A stretch of DNA of 64,000 bases from Prunella strophiata. Its lineage: Eukaryota; Chordata; Aves; Passeriformes; Prunellidae. Below are positions 13,060-24,625 of this stretch, piece after piece. Made by a program: the position numbers and the translations under genes. The stretch is from contig JAZBQD010000014.1 of assembly GCA_036583965.1 (NCBI GenBank), forward strand, positions 53,139,626 to 53,203,625, in the 5' to 3' direction. The notes beneath the pieces are model-generated. The model was not told where the DNA came from, made no database searches, and worked only from the letters and a program-made list of their open reading frames with translations. How positions within the stretch are numbered: the first letter of the stretch is position 1; every line of letters begins with the position of its first letter.

Positions 13060-14450
13060 CTGTCAGCAGCAGTCTTGATGGTAAATATTCATGAGCCAAA
13101 TTGTGCCAATATTCATGTTTGGTGTATTGCATATTCAATGTTATTGTCTATACCACTTTGTAAAGGTCATCCTGGCATCTAAAGTCAACGGAAATGACTG
13201 ATTCACTGTAAAAGATCACCATTCTCTTAGAAAGTGTGAAACCTGTGCATTTTTGAGTAGTCTATGTGGAGCACTTGTAAACACTTCTGTTTCTATTATC
13301 AGGTGACAGTCCCAACATATAGAGTAGCTTTAATTTAGCAAGAACAGCTGTTAGTCCTGCCCAGGCTTTCTTGATTCTTGCTATGCCTTATTTGACTTTG
13401 AGATCACACAAAACTGCATCCAGAATCTCATAATTTCACTCCCTTGTACAATGGGCTTTTATCTGCAATGCGACGCAGGAAAGCTGACTTGCCAGGTTTT
13501 GAATATTGAACACATTTTTATTAAAAAAAATTAGAAATCACTCTACTTAGCTTTAATTCATGAACTTATTATTTTGGGATGGAGCAGGGAAATCCCACAT
13601 TAATTTTCAGCAACAAAAAGATATTGCTGTGGGTGAATTTCTGTCAGAGCCAAGGAAATGATTTTTTCAACCACAAAAATTCAGCGCTGCAATGTCAGAA
13701 GAGCATGTAGTTATTATTCTGAATGCTATGCAGACTGTAACATAAGACAGAAAAAAGTGCTCATGAGGAACATATTGAATTATAATAAATCTGTCTCGTC
13801 TGGAGACAATGATGATCTGGCACATTTTGTCAAGTGGCAGTCACATAGGATGCTGTGCACTGCATACATATTACTGCATTAGCCATAGGCAGTGAGAGGA
13901 TGGCATCAACAGGGAAAGTGCTCGGACAGATAGGTTGATCATTTGTATTCCAGAGCTCAGCAAGTGCTCAATTCACTGATCCAAACCAAACATGTTGAAG
14001 TCAAGGCCTGTTTCTCTAACATGTTTGATATACAGCTGAGCAGTAACTGAATCAAAACAGCATCTCACTATTGCTGTCTGGTGTCGTACTGGGTGGTGAA
14101 AGCAAGTGAAGCTTTTCCTGGCACTGGGGGTATGTTGTATGCAAATGGACCATCTCAGTGGTAAATCTTTAATGTGGCAGACAGAACATTAATTGCATAG
14201 CTCCCCAGGATCATGTTGCATGCCCAGTTTCCTTAAGTTAAATTATTCCAATGATTCTTCTCTTGATGGAGAATTCCAGGCGTTGCAGTCCTACTGTGTG
14301 CCATAAATTAACTCTTCTGCTGTTCAGCTTCAAGCCCTGCCTAAATCCTGGGGGCAAATGCCATTCATATTCACTGTGTGTATTTAACTGGGACAACCCA
14401 GTGTCTTTGCTACTGTCCATATTAATATTCTGAAATACAAACAAATCAGT
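13060..14450. promoter_or_regulatory. Candidate conserved non-coding block
   Basis: About 1.4 kb with few homopolymers, many short mixed words such as 'gtaaatattcatgag', 'gccaatattcatg' and 'gcatattcaatg', and no recognisable mobile element. This texture is typical of conserved developmental non-coding elements in gene deserts, but a single genome cannot show conservation. The open frames at 13658-13882 and 14238-14444 have no recognised domains. The call is an inference from sequence texture only. Confidence 0.3.
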
Positions 14451-16167
14451 AATGTGATATAATACATCTGCATTTACATCTCCTTTTTGTATGATACCAA
14501 TTCATCTTAGGAAAATGAAAAATCTGCTTATTCAAATCTTTAAACAAGAGAATGCCTGAAGTGCTTTTCCCCTACATTTTATAAAACCAGTTCCTGACAT
14601 GTACACCATAAGGATCAGCACTTTGCCCTTTGAGTCAGTACTATACTGAGACCATATAAACACAGACAGATGTGTACACACAAGTACTCACATGCCACAA
14701 GTACTGGCAGCCTGCACTGAGACAATCTTCCCTTTTATTGTCTGCCCATAATTTAGTACAAGCTTAGTTTTTGCCATGAGCAGGGTACAGCAATTCACCA
14801 GAGTCAGGGGTTAACAGCATGGCAATGAAATCTTTTATTTTCTCTGAACATTTTCACCTCTTTTAATCTACCCCCATCTCCACAGAAAGGTGAAGATCTC
14901 TCAGAGAGAAACTCCTTTTAAAAGCTGCTCAAATTTCTATGTATATGTAGCAAACAGTCACTTTTGCTCTTCTAGGGAGAGCTGTAATGTAGTCCTTTGC
15001 ACTGTAATGAAGATGCACTATTTTAGACGATTAGTTCCATTTCCAAAATGAAAAAGAAAGCTCAGTCCTTTTCAAAAAGAAAAGCTCAGCATATCCTCAG
15101 ATAGATTTTATTTGATAGTCTAATACCTTGGCCTTGTTCCCATGGTTCCTTATTACAGTATACTTTTATCCTCCAAGAGAATTGGTCCTCTTGAAAACAC
15201 AGCAGGTGGAAAAGAAAAGCAGACAAAAAAGGGACATTTTTAATAAAAAGTTGGACAGAAAAAACATGGCTAAAAATGGGGAAAGATGAGGATTCTATAG
15301 AAAATATTCAACTCTTATTTACCAAACTAAGATTATTGTTAGGCTTGCAGTGAATTGCCTCTTACACTCCTTCAACAATACATGAGACAGAGGTGCAAGA
15401 CTGTCCACAGTAAAAAGTAAGCAAGGAAGCCATGTCTTTCTGAGAAGAATGTCTGGTAGAAGGGATGCCCTCTGTGACCAGATTTATGTCCAAGGCAAGC
15501 AGCAATAGGAACAAAAGTGATGAAGAAAGCTTAGTTTAAGCATGGTTTAGTTAAAAATTTACATAAACAAACCAACTAGGCTGTACATAAAAGGCCAAGA
15601 AAGCCTAAATCAAAATGGAAAGTACTCCCTGACCCCATGGCTGTGGGCTGAGCATAACATAAAGAGAAAAATACATCAGTAAGTGTTCTTGTCAGCTTGA
15701 CTTAGTTAATCTAGATGTTTGGAAACCGAAAGTGCCTTGAGCTATGCAATGAACTGTCTGCTAGATTTGGGCTTGCAATATTGAACACAGGTTCAGTCTA
15801 TGGTTAACTCAAACTTCTACAACAAAAGTAAGGGACAAATAGTACTTTTTGTGCAAATCTATCTGCTTGTAACTTGTCTGATAGTTAGATCAGCAGCTTT
15901 TAATTGGTTCTGATCATATAAAAGAGAATGTCTGTTTGCTTGACCATATTAAGCTCCTTGTAGGAATAGGATGCTATTGTATGCTCTGTTTGGAACTGTT
16001 AATCTTACACCCATAAAGAAAATGTATGGCTTAAATTGCCCCCTGCATTTATGTCCAGCGCTACTAAATTTTTTCCAGACTTCCAGTAGAAATTATTCTA
16101 AAGTAGATAAAGATTGTGACAAACTTTTTCCTCAGACGAAGAGATTGCCTAGAAAAGGCAATCTGTT
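14451..16167. other. Non-coding DNA, no gene seen
   Basis: Unique sequence without a recognised gene. Between about 15540 and 16020 there are TATA-like words ('acataaaaggcc' and 'atataaaagag') and an 'aataaag'-type word, which would suit a decayed LTR. No family can be assigned and no TG...CA ends are evident, so I leave it unnamed. Confidence 0.5.
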
Positions 16168-16562
16168 GAAGCAGGTCCAGACTAGGGCCATGGAGGTTAT
16201 AAGAACTGGGATTTTACAATCTGGAGAAATTAAGGTTTCAATGAGACTTTATAAGAAGGATGGGGACTTATAAGAAAATTGAGGCAAACAGTTCAGCAGG
16301 GCCTGTTGTAAAAGAACAAGGGACAATGGTTTTAAGCCAAAGATTGATGGATTTAAGTTATATATAAGGAAGAAGGTTTTTTTTTTTTTTTTTGTAATGA
16401 GGAAATTTTTATAATGGTAGACACTGAAACAGAGATGTGTTAGATACCCCATCCCTGGGAACATTCAAGATTAGATTGGACTTGGCTCTGAGAAACCTCA
16501 CTTGCAGGGGTTGGACTAGATGATCTTTAGAGTTCCTTTCCAATGCAAATGATTCTATGATT
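16168..16562 (+). mobile_element. CR1 LINE 3' end, sense orientation
   Basis: A 5'-truncated CR1 copy on the plus strand. It starts near a 'gcaggtccagactagggcca' segment, passes through regions equivalent to 'ctggagaa...aaggtttcaatgagactt' and 'agattgatggatttaag', and ends with 'ggttggactagatgatctt' and an 'attctatgattt' tail, the diagnostic CR1 3' terminus. A 17-T run at 16377-16393 interrupts the middle. The 100-codon frame at 15971-16273 that enters it is not a CR1 protein. This copy is younger than those at 5 and 9 kb judging by its clearer match. No flanking duplication was found, as is usual for CR1. Confidence 0.88.
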
Positions 16563-16951
16563 TATGTGTCTCTATAGCTCTGATTTGAACTTGTGTTCTC
16601 AGGCAGGGGGAGCCTCAGAAATGGGCTCTGAAGTGATACAAGGAGAGATGGTTTATAGGCACCAGTATTGAGATGTCAGCCAATTCCCACAGCTGCCCAT
16701 ACTCCTAGGAATAAGAGGAAAGAGAGGGAAGTGTGTTAACTTCTAAAGCCATTTATTCATCCCTCAGGGTTCCCTTGTGGAGGTGCTGCTCCTTGGCCCT
16801 TCTATTGCAGTCCTGTGCCTAAAGGTATTTTTTATAAAAAGCAACATAATGTGGGCAACACTGCAGTCATTTTTAAGACTGCACAACATCAGCTTGAAGA
16901 GATTTCTTTATAACATATTTAATGGCTGATTATGTAAATAGAATAAAGTTC
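16563..16951. other. Non-coding DNA, no gene seen
   Basis: Short unique stretch between the CR1 copy and the next T tract. Nothing is recognised. Confidence 0.5.
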
Positions 16952-16972
16952 TTTTTTTTTTTTTTTTTTTTT
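16952..16972. repeat. Poly-T tract (21 T)
   Basis: An uninterrupted T run preceded by an 'aataaagtt' word. It could be a simple tract. Confidence 0.93.
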
Positions 16973-17919
16973 GTTACATGAGTATGTAATCTTTAAATGT
17001 TTACAATCCAAACAACTTGAAAATGTTGGCTTTTTTCTACTTTTAAAGGTTATACACCCCAGTAATCTCCACAAATACCAAACTGCAATAACATGTATTT
17101 AAACTTGAAATGTCTCTGGCAAAAGTTCTGGTTTTAATCATACGCTGGAAAATGTAAATGTAGTTTCAGGGGTGACAAATGGCTTATGGCAAGCCAGGTT
17201 CTTCCTCCTTTACTCCTACAAATTTGGGCTTAGAAAAAAATCATTCTATTTAAGGAGTAAAACCCTTCATAAGTGAATAAAAGTGGTAGGAACACTTTCC
17301 CTGTTAGCAGATGGCATTTTGATAGCTCTATATATGGCTCTAGATATCCCTCTCCCTGGAGACAAGAGCTATAATTTCATTACAGTGTTCTGAAAAATGA
17401 CACAGAGACATTGCAGGGTCTATAAAACCTCTAAATGCAGCAGTGATACTTATGCCAGCTCTTTCCTTTCCTCAGACTTTATGTGAAATATAGAAATTTT
17501 TGGTTGGAAAAATTGACAATCCCCATTAGGATCTGATCAAGCTGCTGAAATTACATGATTTGACCCTGGGTACCTACTTGGACATTGATGTGTGTGATTT
17601 CTGAAACAATATATTCTGATCTCAAATCTCTTTTTGTCTTAATAACAACAGGTGCAAAAAGAGGCTGGGGAGATGAGAAGGAGCCACATTAAGATGAATT
17701 ATTTCCTGTTGCCTCTGTAGGTCCCCTCCGTTCTTCCACATCTGTTCAAGCTGTGCAAGGTTTTTTCCCAGTCTAGTGGTAAACATAAATTTGAAATAGC
17801 AGTTAACAACCTGACCCCCACCCAATGGTTTTTGGACAGTTTCTTTCTCCCTCTAAATCAATCTCCTTTCCTTAAAGGCGAGATTAGTGTTAATCAGAAG
17901 TGAGAACAGAACATTGGTT
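16973..17919. other. Non-coding DNA, no gene seen
   Basis: Unique AT-rich sequence. A 67-codon minus-strand frame at 17622-17825 shows no recognisable features. Confidence 0.5.
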
Positions 17920-18000
17920 AACTTAATTCTTATTTTTCCACATGGATGTGGAAAAATAAGTTTTTCCACAAAACTTAATTCTTATTTTTCACATGGATGT
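17920..18000. repeat. 30-bp direct duplication enclosing a perfect 13-bp hairpin
   Basis: A 30-bp word at 17920-17949 recurs at 17972-18000 with a single C deleted. In addition, 'cttatttttccac' at 17929-17941 is followed, after the 6-base spacer 'atggat', by its exact reverse complement at 17948-17960. The arrangement of copy, inverted copy and copy within 81 bp is what template switching during replication produces. It is a local rearrangement, not a known mobile element. Confidence 0.9.
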
Positions 18001-18524
18001 AGAGGGAAATGATGAATGATCAAAATATTTGGTCTTGAAACTTACTGAATTCAAATCACATCTCACCTGCCTTCAATATGAATGGATCTACTTATTGAGA
18101 GTGACTAGTTCTGTCCTTTTCACTAAATAATATCGCTGGCTATTTGGTAGATGAGGAAGAAAATCAGATGCTTAAAGAAAATATAGAAGGCATTTTAAAT
18201 TCTAAGCTTTCCTTCATAATGATATTTTCCTTCAAACTCTGTTTTTAAAGCTTGAGTGTAATTCCTGCTTCAATAAGCAAGTACAGACTATGTCTATGTG
18301 ACGTGTCTGTTAGGGTAAGCCAAGGCAACTAATTATTTTATCACAGAGCAGGAGTTCATTTCAGAACTTTTAAAATAGGACAGAATAGTATTGATCACCA
18401 CTTTGTTTTTTAATTTGTATTAATATTGAAAAATAAATCTGATGGCCCAGTCCTCTGTAAAGTATGTGAAATAATTCAGTTTATTAGGAGAAGGTTGACG
18501 ATTTTTATCTCATACATTTAATAT

Positions 18525-18558
18525 ATTTATGAAACATATATTTATATATTTCATAAAT
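18525..18558. repeat. AT-rich inverted repeat, 10-bp arms
   Basis: 'atttatgaaa' at 18525-18534 pairs with 'tttcataaat' at 18549-18558 around a 14-base AT spacer. All-A/T arms of this size can arise by chance in such DNA. Confidence 0.85.
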
Positions 18559-19919
18559 TAATTATGAGTTTCGAAAGCAAAGGATGTCAAGCATGTTTTC
18601 TGTTACAGAAAAACACACAGCAGTCTCAAAAATGTGTCTGTACCATATCGAATATTATTTTTTAAAACTGGGAGTGAAGTATTTGGACTTACTCTAATCT
18701 GCAAATATTTTTCATCAGGAAAATTTATGAAGACGTACTAAATCTCAGCAGTTTATATATCCTGCCAATTTGCTTTAGGTGATGATAAAACATCTATATA
18801 AGCTATCAGAAATTATTTGTAGATAATTGCTTATGACTTAATGATGATCTCTGCAGACTGAGACTCCAGGCATCTGTTACTTTTTGCCACACTGTCAGCC
18901 ATCTTGATCAACAGATTTGAAAACTCAAAAACTTGTACAGCTTTGAGAAAACAGTGATAGACCTAAATTTTGTGAGATGGCCTGTGTGAAGGTGGAACAT
19001 TTAGCCTAAACACTTTGTCAAAACCCAACAAAAATAGAAAAAAAAAAAATGATTTCAAAAAGTCTCCTCTCTTACTGAACCCTGTTAGCATTTCATTAAA
19101 AATTGACTTGGTGGAATCTTATTCAAACCGTCTGCAACAACTCCCATATCATCCAAATCAAGATTAAATCTTGACAGAAGATTCAGACCTGTGCCCAGGT
19201 ATAGTTCTGCTGGGTAGCAAGCAACACCTTCAAGGCTACTGCTTCTGTCCACCAGTCCTGAAGCTGGGACAAAGCACAGATTGCTCAACTGAAACTTTAG
19301 TTTATTGGAGTGCATAATGTATGCTAAAGGGCTCAAGGAAATAAACAGAGGATATGGGGTCCTTATCTGTTCTGCTGTAGCTGTGTACAATTTGCAAAGA
19401 GCTGTTTAATTCTGACTGATTTTCTCTTGATATCATGTTTGCTTGTCTATTCTAGTGAGCTTTCAATTCAGTAGTGGACAATATTCTACTGAAGTTGAAT
19501 GCTTATCCTGAAATTTTGAAGTTATTGCATGCAACTTGCAGAAGGATTTATTTTGTTAACTCTCCCAAGTGCATAAATACTATTAATAACTAATGGTTCC
19601 CTCTTCTAGACTACTGACTTAATACTGACCTACTGACCATCTTCTCTTCATTTTAAACAGTAAGATTTTTATTTTTGTGTCTGCCTGACACCCCAATGGA
19701 AAATATTTTCGTAGCCAAAACCTTTTTTGACCTGTCTTGCAAAACACAGAATTACTTGAGGAGTCTGAAGCTCAGCATTTGCAGAGGTTTGTCACTTTAC
19801 ACAAAATCTGCCCTGAGTAGTCATATCAACAGAAATGCCCTTTGTGATGCATATATGATATAAAATACAAACAGACAAAGACATAAAATGCAAAATACAG
19901 AAATTATTATACAATATAA

Positions 19920-19981
19920 AATACTATCTATACATATACACATATGTATAGATTGTATACATGTATGTATATATATATATG
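19920..19981. repeat. Degenerate TA/CATA-rich simple repeat
   Basis: Alternating 'tacatatacacatatgtata' type sequence followed by 'tatgtatatatatatat'. It is an imperfect purine-pyrimidine alternating microsatellite. Confidence 0.85.
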
Positions 19982-22900
19982 CTTTTTTTTTTCTGAAATG
20001 CTAAGCAGTCATATATCTTCTTGCTTTAAAACAAAGATGATTCAAGCCAGATATATTTTTTTCTTGTTTTCACATTATTCAATCAACTCCCTAAAGAAAT
20101 GAGTGGTCCTATATTAAGGTCTGGCCACTGACCATGTGGTATCATTTGTTGTATGTTACTTTTTGCACTCTTTTTAATTTCTAATCTTACCAGTCTTACT
20201 AATATTTCTAATCTTATAGATATCCATTACTTTATTTTTTATATACAAAGAATGTATATAAATATATCACTGCTCATGTTTGAGGTTTAATGTCATTTTA
20301 GTCCAAGGAGGTGACCCAGGGATTCTCATTCATATGTATTTTATTTGCTCCTATGAAGAACATCTCTAACATTGAAAACAGTGCTGTGCTACTTGTGTTC
20401 AAATTTGTCTGTGTTATATTCAAATTGCCTTTTCTCAGACAGGACTCATAGTTCCCATGTGATTTTTTTGAAGAAAGAAATTGTTAAATTTCTAAATGGT
20501 TATATTCACTTCGGTGTTTGCTGAGCTGTTATTTGTGTTCATTATTTCAACCATGGTTGCCCACTAAGCATGTCCCACACAATATGCTCTCCCATCAAAT
20601 TAGGTGGAGACACACTCTATTGTTGATAGTAAAAACTGACTCATTTGACATTGTCAGTTTTGAAATACACTTGGCTTCCTAATCTACAAGAATTCTGCTT
20701 ATTTTGTATACAGCATAAACTTCTTAGAACTATAGTTTTGGTGTACACAACTAAACTTTTTGTACGGATGGGTCATGACATAGGGGAAGAATTTTTCTTA
20801 TAGTGTAGTTCTTAGATCATTAAATTATGTGAAGGATTCAATGACCAAACAGAAAAAAAAAGATGTATGAAATGTCTAAAATTTAAAGTCAGAGTTCAAA
20901 CTAGAAATTAGATTTCCCTTTTATTTTTTTTAAGCAAGAATAACAAGATATCAAACATAACTCCCAGAGGGTAGGCTAAATCTCAGGCAGGCAAAGCCTT
21001 TAAATCTGAGCAACAGTCTGGGTAGATGCAAGAATCATTGTCTGAAAGCAATAAATAAGATTAGGCTGAATGATCATTGTGACCTTTTGAAGCTCACCTA
21101 TTTGTGAAAAAGAAAATTACTGTCTCTGATTGTCTTGTGGCAATTTGGTCTGTCACAAACTGTACATGATCTTGAGACAAATAAAACCATAGGAAGGAAA
21201 ATAGGAAGCCAGTATTTGGACTAGAAAATGCAACAGATGTTAAAATGTTAATATCCAGTTTTATGCCTGCCTGTACAACATATGTCAAATCTTCAAGAAT
21301 CCAGACACTCGAACTTGTAGTGATCGAACACATAATTTTTTAGAAATAAAGCTCAAAGTTGTTTTAGATAATCCAATAAAAAGGACAAAGTGAAATCTGA
21401 TGTATGGTCCTCTCTTTGCCCTGGTGGGTACAAAATGTTGTGCTGTAGCTATCCACACTCTTTTGAAGTATCTGAAAAACTTTGCTGGTATTCCCCTTAG
21501 CTTAGAGAGGTACAAGTACTGCTATTGGCACTGTCATTATGATACCATATAAATGGTCTCGTCATGGTTCAACACATGGTTTGATTTGTCATTGGCATGA
21601 TCATGTAAAGCAAAGAGGTTGAATTTAACAAATCTATCAACAGTATGACCTTTTACACCTGCAGAGATTTGGGAAATGAATAAATGCTATAAAAGCTTTT
21701 ATCCTGTTATTAAATTTTCAATTCAGTGGTCAAAATTAGAAGTCAAGTGTCATAATACTGCTACTGTGAACTTGTTTTGAGAGCTTCTGAAGAATTACAA
21801 AAGTCCAAAGCACCCTGAGTTCTATCCATAAGCAGAAGAACAGCATCTCTACAATACCTCTGCTTGCAAAGATGAGGACCTGATGTGAGCACATTTCTTT
21901 TTTATTCTGGATAACATGTATTAAAAATTCTAAGAGTCTGAGGCAGCCACACTAATAAGGAATGAAATGGGAGTTTTGAGGTAGCTGACCATCCCTTTTA
22001 TCTCCTTGCCTTATTCACATCTGCCCCAGAACAGCTAGGTGTGAAATGTTGCATTAAGCATATTAAGTGACTTGTCTCCTCTTACTGAACTCTGGAGCCA
22101 CAATTTGTCTTGGCAGCTACACCTGAGTGCTGCCAACATCTCAACTTTCAGAGTCCCAGAGGGGCAGCTTGCCCTCTATAGCAGTACTGCTGGTCCAGAC
22201 AGGCTTTGTGGGGGTGGTGTGTCAAAGAGAACAAAACTCTCCAAACTGCTCACCATCCACACATTGGCTGGTGACTGGTCACAAGATTAGTCACAACCAA
22301 GTTGCTACTGCATCTGCATCTTCTGCAACAAGAAACACGTAAGCAATGTTGTGGTATTTTTTTTAATGTCATCATTCCCCTTCCCCCAAGCTTCCAGATC
22401 ACACTGGAACATAAAATAGCTGGTGGTTTTTATTTCCAGGGTCATTAGGTGGTCCTTTTAGTAAACAGTTGAGAAATACCATTTAGTGTGTTTGGTACTA
22501 TTCCTAGCAAACCTATTTGCTGGTAAGATGCACACTAATTGCTGGAAGCAGGTAGGGTGACCAAGAGACAAAAAGTGAAAAACTCCACCTTCTTCAGAGA
22601 AGTAACTAAAGTAGAAGATCAGGAAAAAGAGAACAAGCTTGAATGAAACAAAGAATGGTGAAATGTATGCTTTAAACACATAATTGGCTGTGTTGCACTA
22701 GGAATTTTAAATGTTGCCTACCCTAGTTGGCCCATCTTTTTCTGTGAATGTTGTCTCAGTTATTTAATGATTTTTACTTTCTCCTTTTTTGTTTGTTGGC
22801 CCTGACATTGACCCAGCTATTCATCCTCTACCTGTTGTCTTAAACATCTTATCTGGGAACCAAGTCTCATCAGGCATTTGTGCAACACCTAACACAATAG

Positions 22901-23379
22901 TGTAAGGACCCAACACAAATTGTGAATAAATAAATATGGATGCTGTTCATGTCTCTAGTCATGTTCAGGGGCCATGGAAGGTCAACAGATAATCTAATTT
23001 CTACCTGAATTGCTCCTTTAAAAAAAAAATCTACTTTAATAGTACTAAGATTTCATGCTCAATTGTAAAGTTCCAGCTGAAAGTATTCCCATTAAATTCC
23101 ATATTGAGCCTTAAAGACATGGTCTTTGTAAAAGAAAGGGAATTTTTAAACTATACTTTAATCTTGCAGCTGGTGGTTTTTGTATCTGAAATCATCCTTG
23201 CTGTCAATAAGTGTAATTAAATAAAAAAGATTATGGAAAGAGGAATCATCAAGATTTTCTTGATGAAGAAAGCAAAATAAGGACCCTGGATCCAATATAC
23301 CATAATTGGCAGTTTTGTTTGGAAGTGTGATTGTTTCCATGGGTTAAATTGTCAGCAGAATGTATTTGGCTATGCAGTA

Positions 23380-23403
23380 TTTTTTTTTTTTTTTTTTTTT
23401 TTT
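23380..23403. repeat. Poly-T tract (24 T)
   Basis: An uninterrupted T run. Further A and T runs follow at 23484-23498 and 23631-23644. They explain the 149-codon minus-strand frame at 23249-23698, which contains Lys-rich homopolymer translation. Confidence 0.95.
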
Positions 23404-24470
23404 GTCTTTCACAGTTGAACTTGTTCAGGAAAAAAAAACCCTTTGGAATGTCCATTTTCTGAATCTTTTGACAAAGCATAATTAAAAAAAAAAAAAAAGT
23501 AAAAATATGTAAAGACCACCCCACACAAACATACATACACTTGTACACACACACACAAACATGTACATGCATACACTCTTGGATGTTTGTATTCATTACA
23601 GGCAAAGGGATTGTGTGGAATGTGATTTTGTTTTTTTTTTTTTTGGTGCTAATAAACCAAGAATGTTGAGTAGGTTTTGGTCCCAAGCCACTGACCATTT
23701 CTCAGTGCAGCAGTCTCACCCTAGTGAGGCACAGCACGTCTGCAAATGCAGAACTGCAGATCTCTCAGCTCCCCAGAAGCAATAATCCTGACCTAACTGC
23801 ACCTCCCAGGAGCTTTCCTGCAGCTTCAGCCCCATACTATGGTTAGGTTGGCTTTCTGTAATGCATCACCACCTGCTTACTGACAAATGGTTTGGCCCTC
23901 TTTTTATATAGCAAGTTGTGTTTTTCACCTCTTTGAGAAGTGGTGGCCCTATTTTCTCCATTTTCTTCTTAATTGGGACATTTTTCAAGACAGTAGGGAC
24001 TGCAGAGTACCAAGAGACTTGATTTTAAGAGGCAAGTGACCAAATTAAGCTCAAAGACTTCAATGTTGAGTGTCCTGATTTGTTCATGCTATAACAAGGG
24101 AATAGATTCCATTTCTTACAAAAAGCTATTTTGAGCAGTCAGACTAAAATGATCACCTTAATTACACAGAGCTGTGCTGGCTTTATGAAGCCTTTAGAGT
24201 GGACAGACAATATTTTTGCACATTAAACCCAACAATAATTGCTTAATCCCCATTAGTAATCTTTCCACTAGCATGACTGGATTCCACTCAGAAGACCATT
24301 GTGCATCAGGCCTTTATAAATGTACATGCACAGAACTACAGTCCAGAGTCAGACATTACTATTCAATGATTTCAACACTGCAGGACTGCAGGAACTACAG
24401 CAGTCTTGTACAGGAATTTCTTCAGCTAAGGGTATCTCAGAACTGAAGAGTGAGGAGAGAGTCTATATTC
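23404..24470. other. Non-coding DNA with CA/AT simple sequence, no gene seen
   Basis: The stretch 23520-23580 is rich in 'acac' and 'atac' words, with a (CA)n core at about 23544-23557. The remainder is unique, with a slightly GC-richer part at 23700-23860 of unknown nature. Confidence 0.55.
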
Positions 24471-24625
24471 CATAGAATCCTAGAATAATTAGGGTTAGAA
24501 AAGATCTTTATGTTTAGAGATTCCAACTGCAAACCTAACATTGCTGAGGTCACCACTAAACCATGTCCCTATGAGCCACATCTACACATTTTTTACATAA
24601 CTCCAGGGATGGAGACTTAAGACTG
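24471..24625 (-). mobile_element. CR1 LINE 3' end (antisense)
   Basis: It begins with the reverse complement of the CR1 tail ('catagaatcctagaat'), followed by 'agggttagaaaagatctt', 'ccactaaaccatgtccct', 'gagccacatctacac' and 'ctccagggatggaga'. All of these match the reverse complement of the CR1 3' untranslated region in the correct order. The copy is truncated after about 155 bp, as most avian CR1 copies are, and lies on the minus strand. Confidence 0.9.

Larger units (their letters stand above)
18001..23379. other. Non-coding AT-rich DNA, no gene seen
   Basis: There is no supported gene. A near-palindrome with perfect 10-bp arms sits at 18525-18558. The 101-codon minus-strand frame at 19085-19390 and the 62-codon frame at 19675-19863 have no recognised domain. 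A GC-richer segment at about 22080-22340 has two overlapping plus-strand frames (72 and 71 codons), neither convincing. Confidence 0.5.

Noticed and set aside
15540..16020. LTR-like features (TATA-type words and an 'aataaag'-type word) to the left of the CR1 copy
   Set aside because: No family match from memory, no TG...CA ends and no target-site duplication. The individual words are common in AT-rich DNA.
19085..19390. 101-codon minus-strand open frame with a mixed amino-acid composition
   Set aside because: No recognised domain and no surrounding exon structure. I could not support it as a gene.
23249..23698. 149-codon minus-strand open frame
   Set aside because: It runs through T24, A15 and T14 homopolymers and a CA-rich stretch, producing Lys-rich and Cys-Val-type low-complexity peptide. 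There is no domain.
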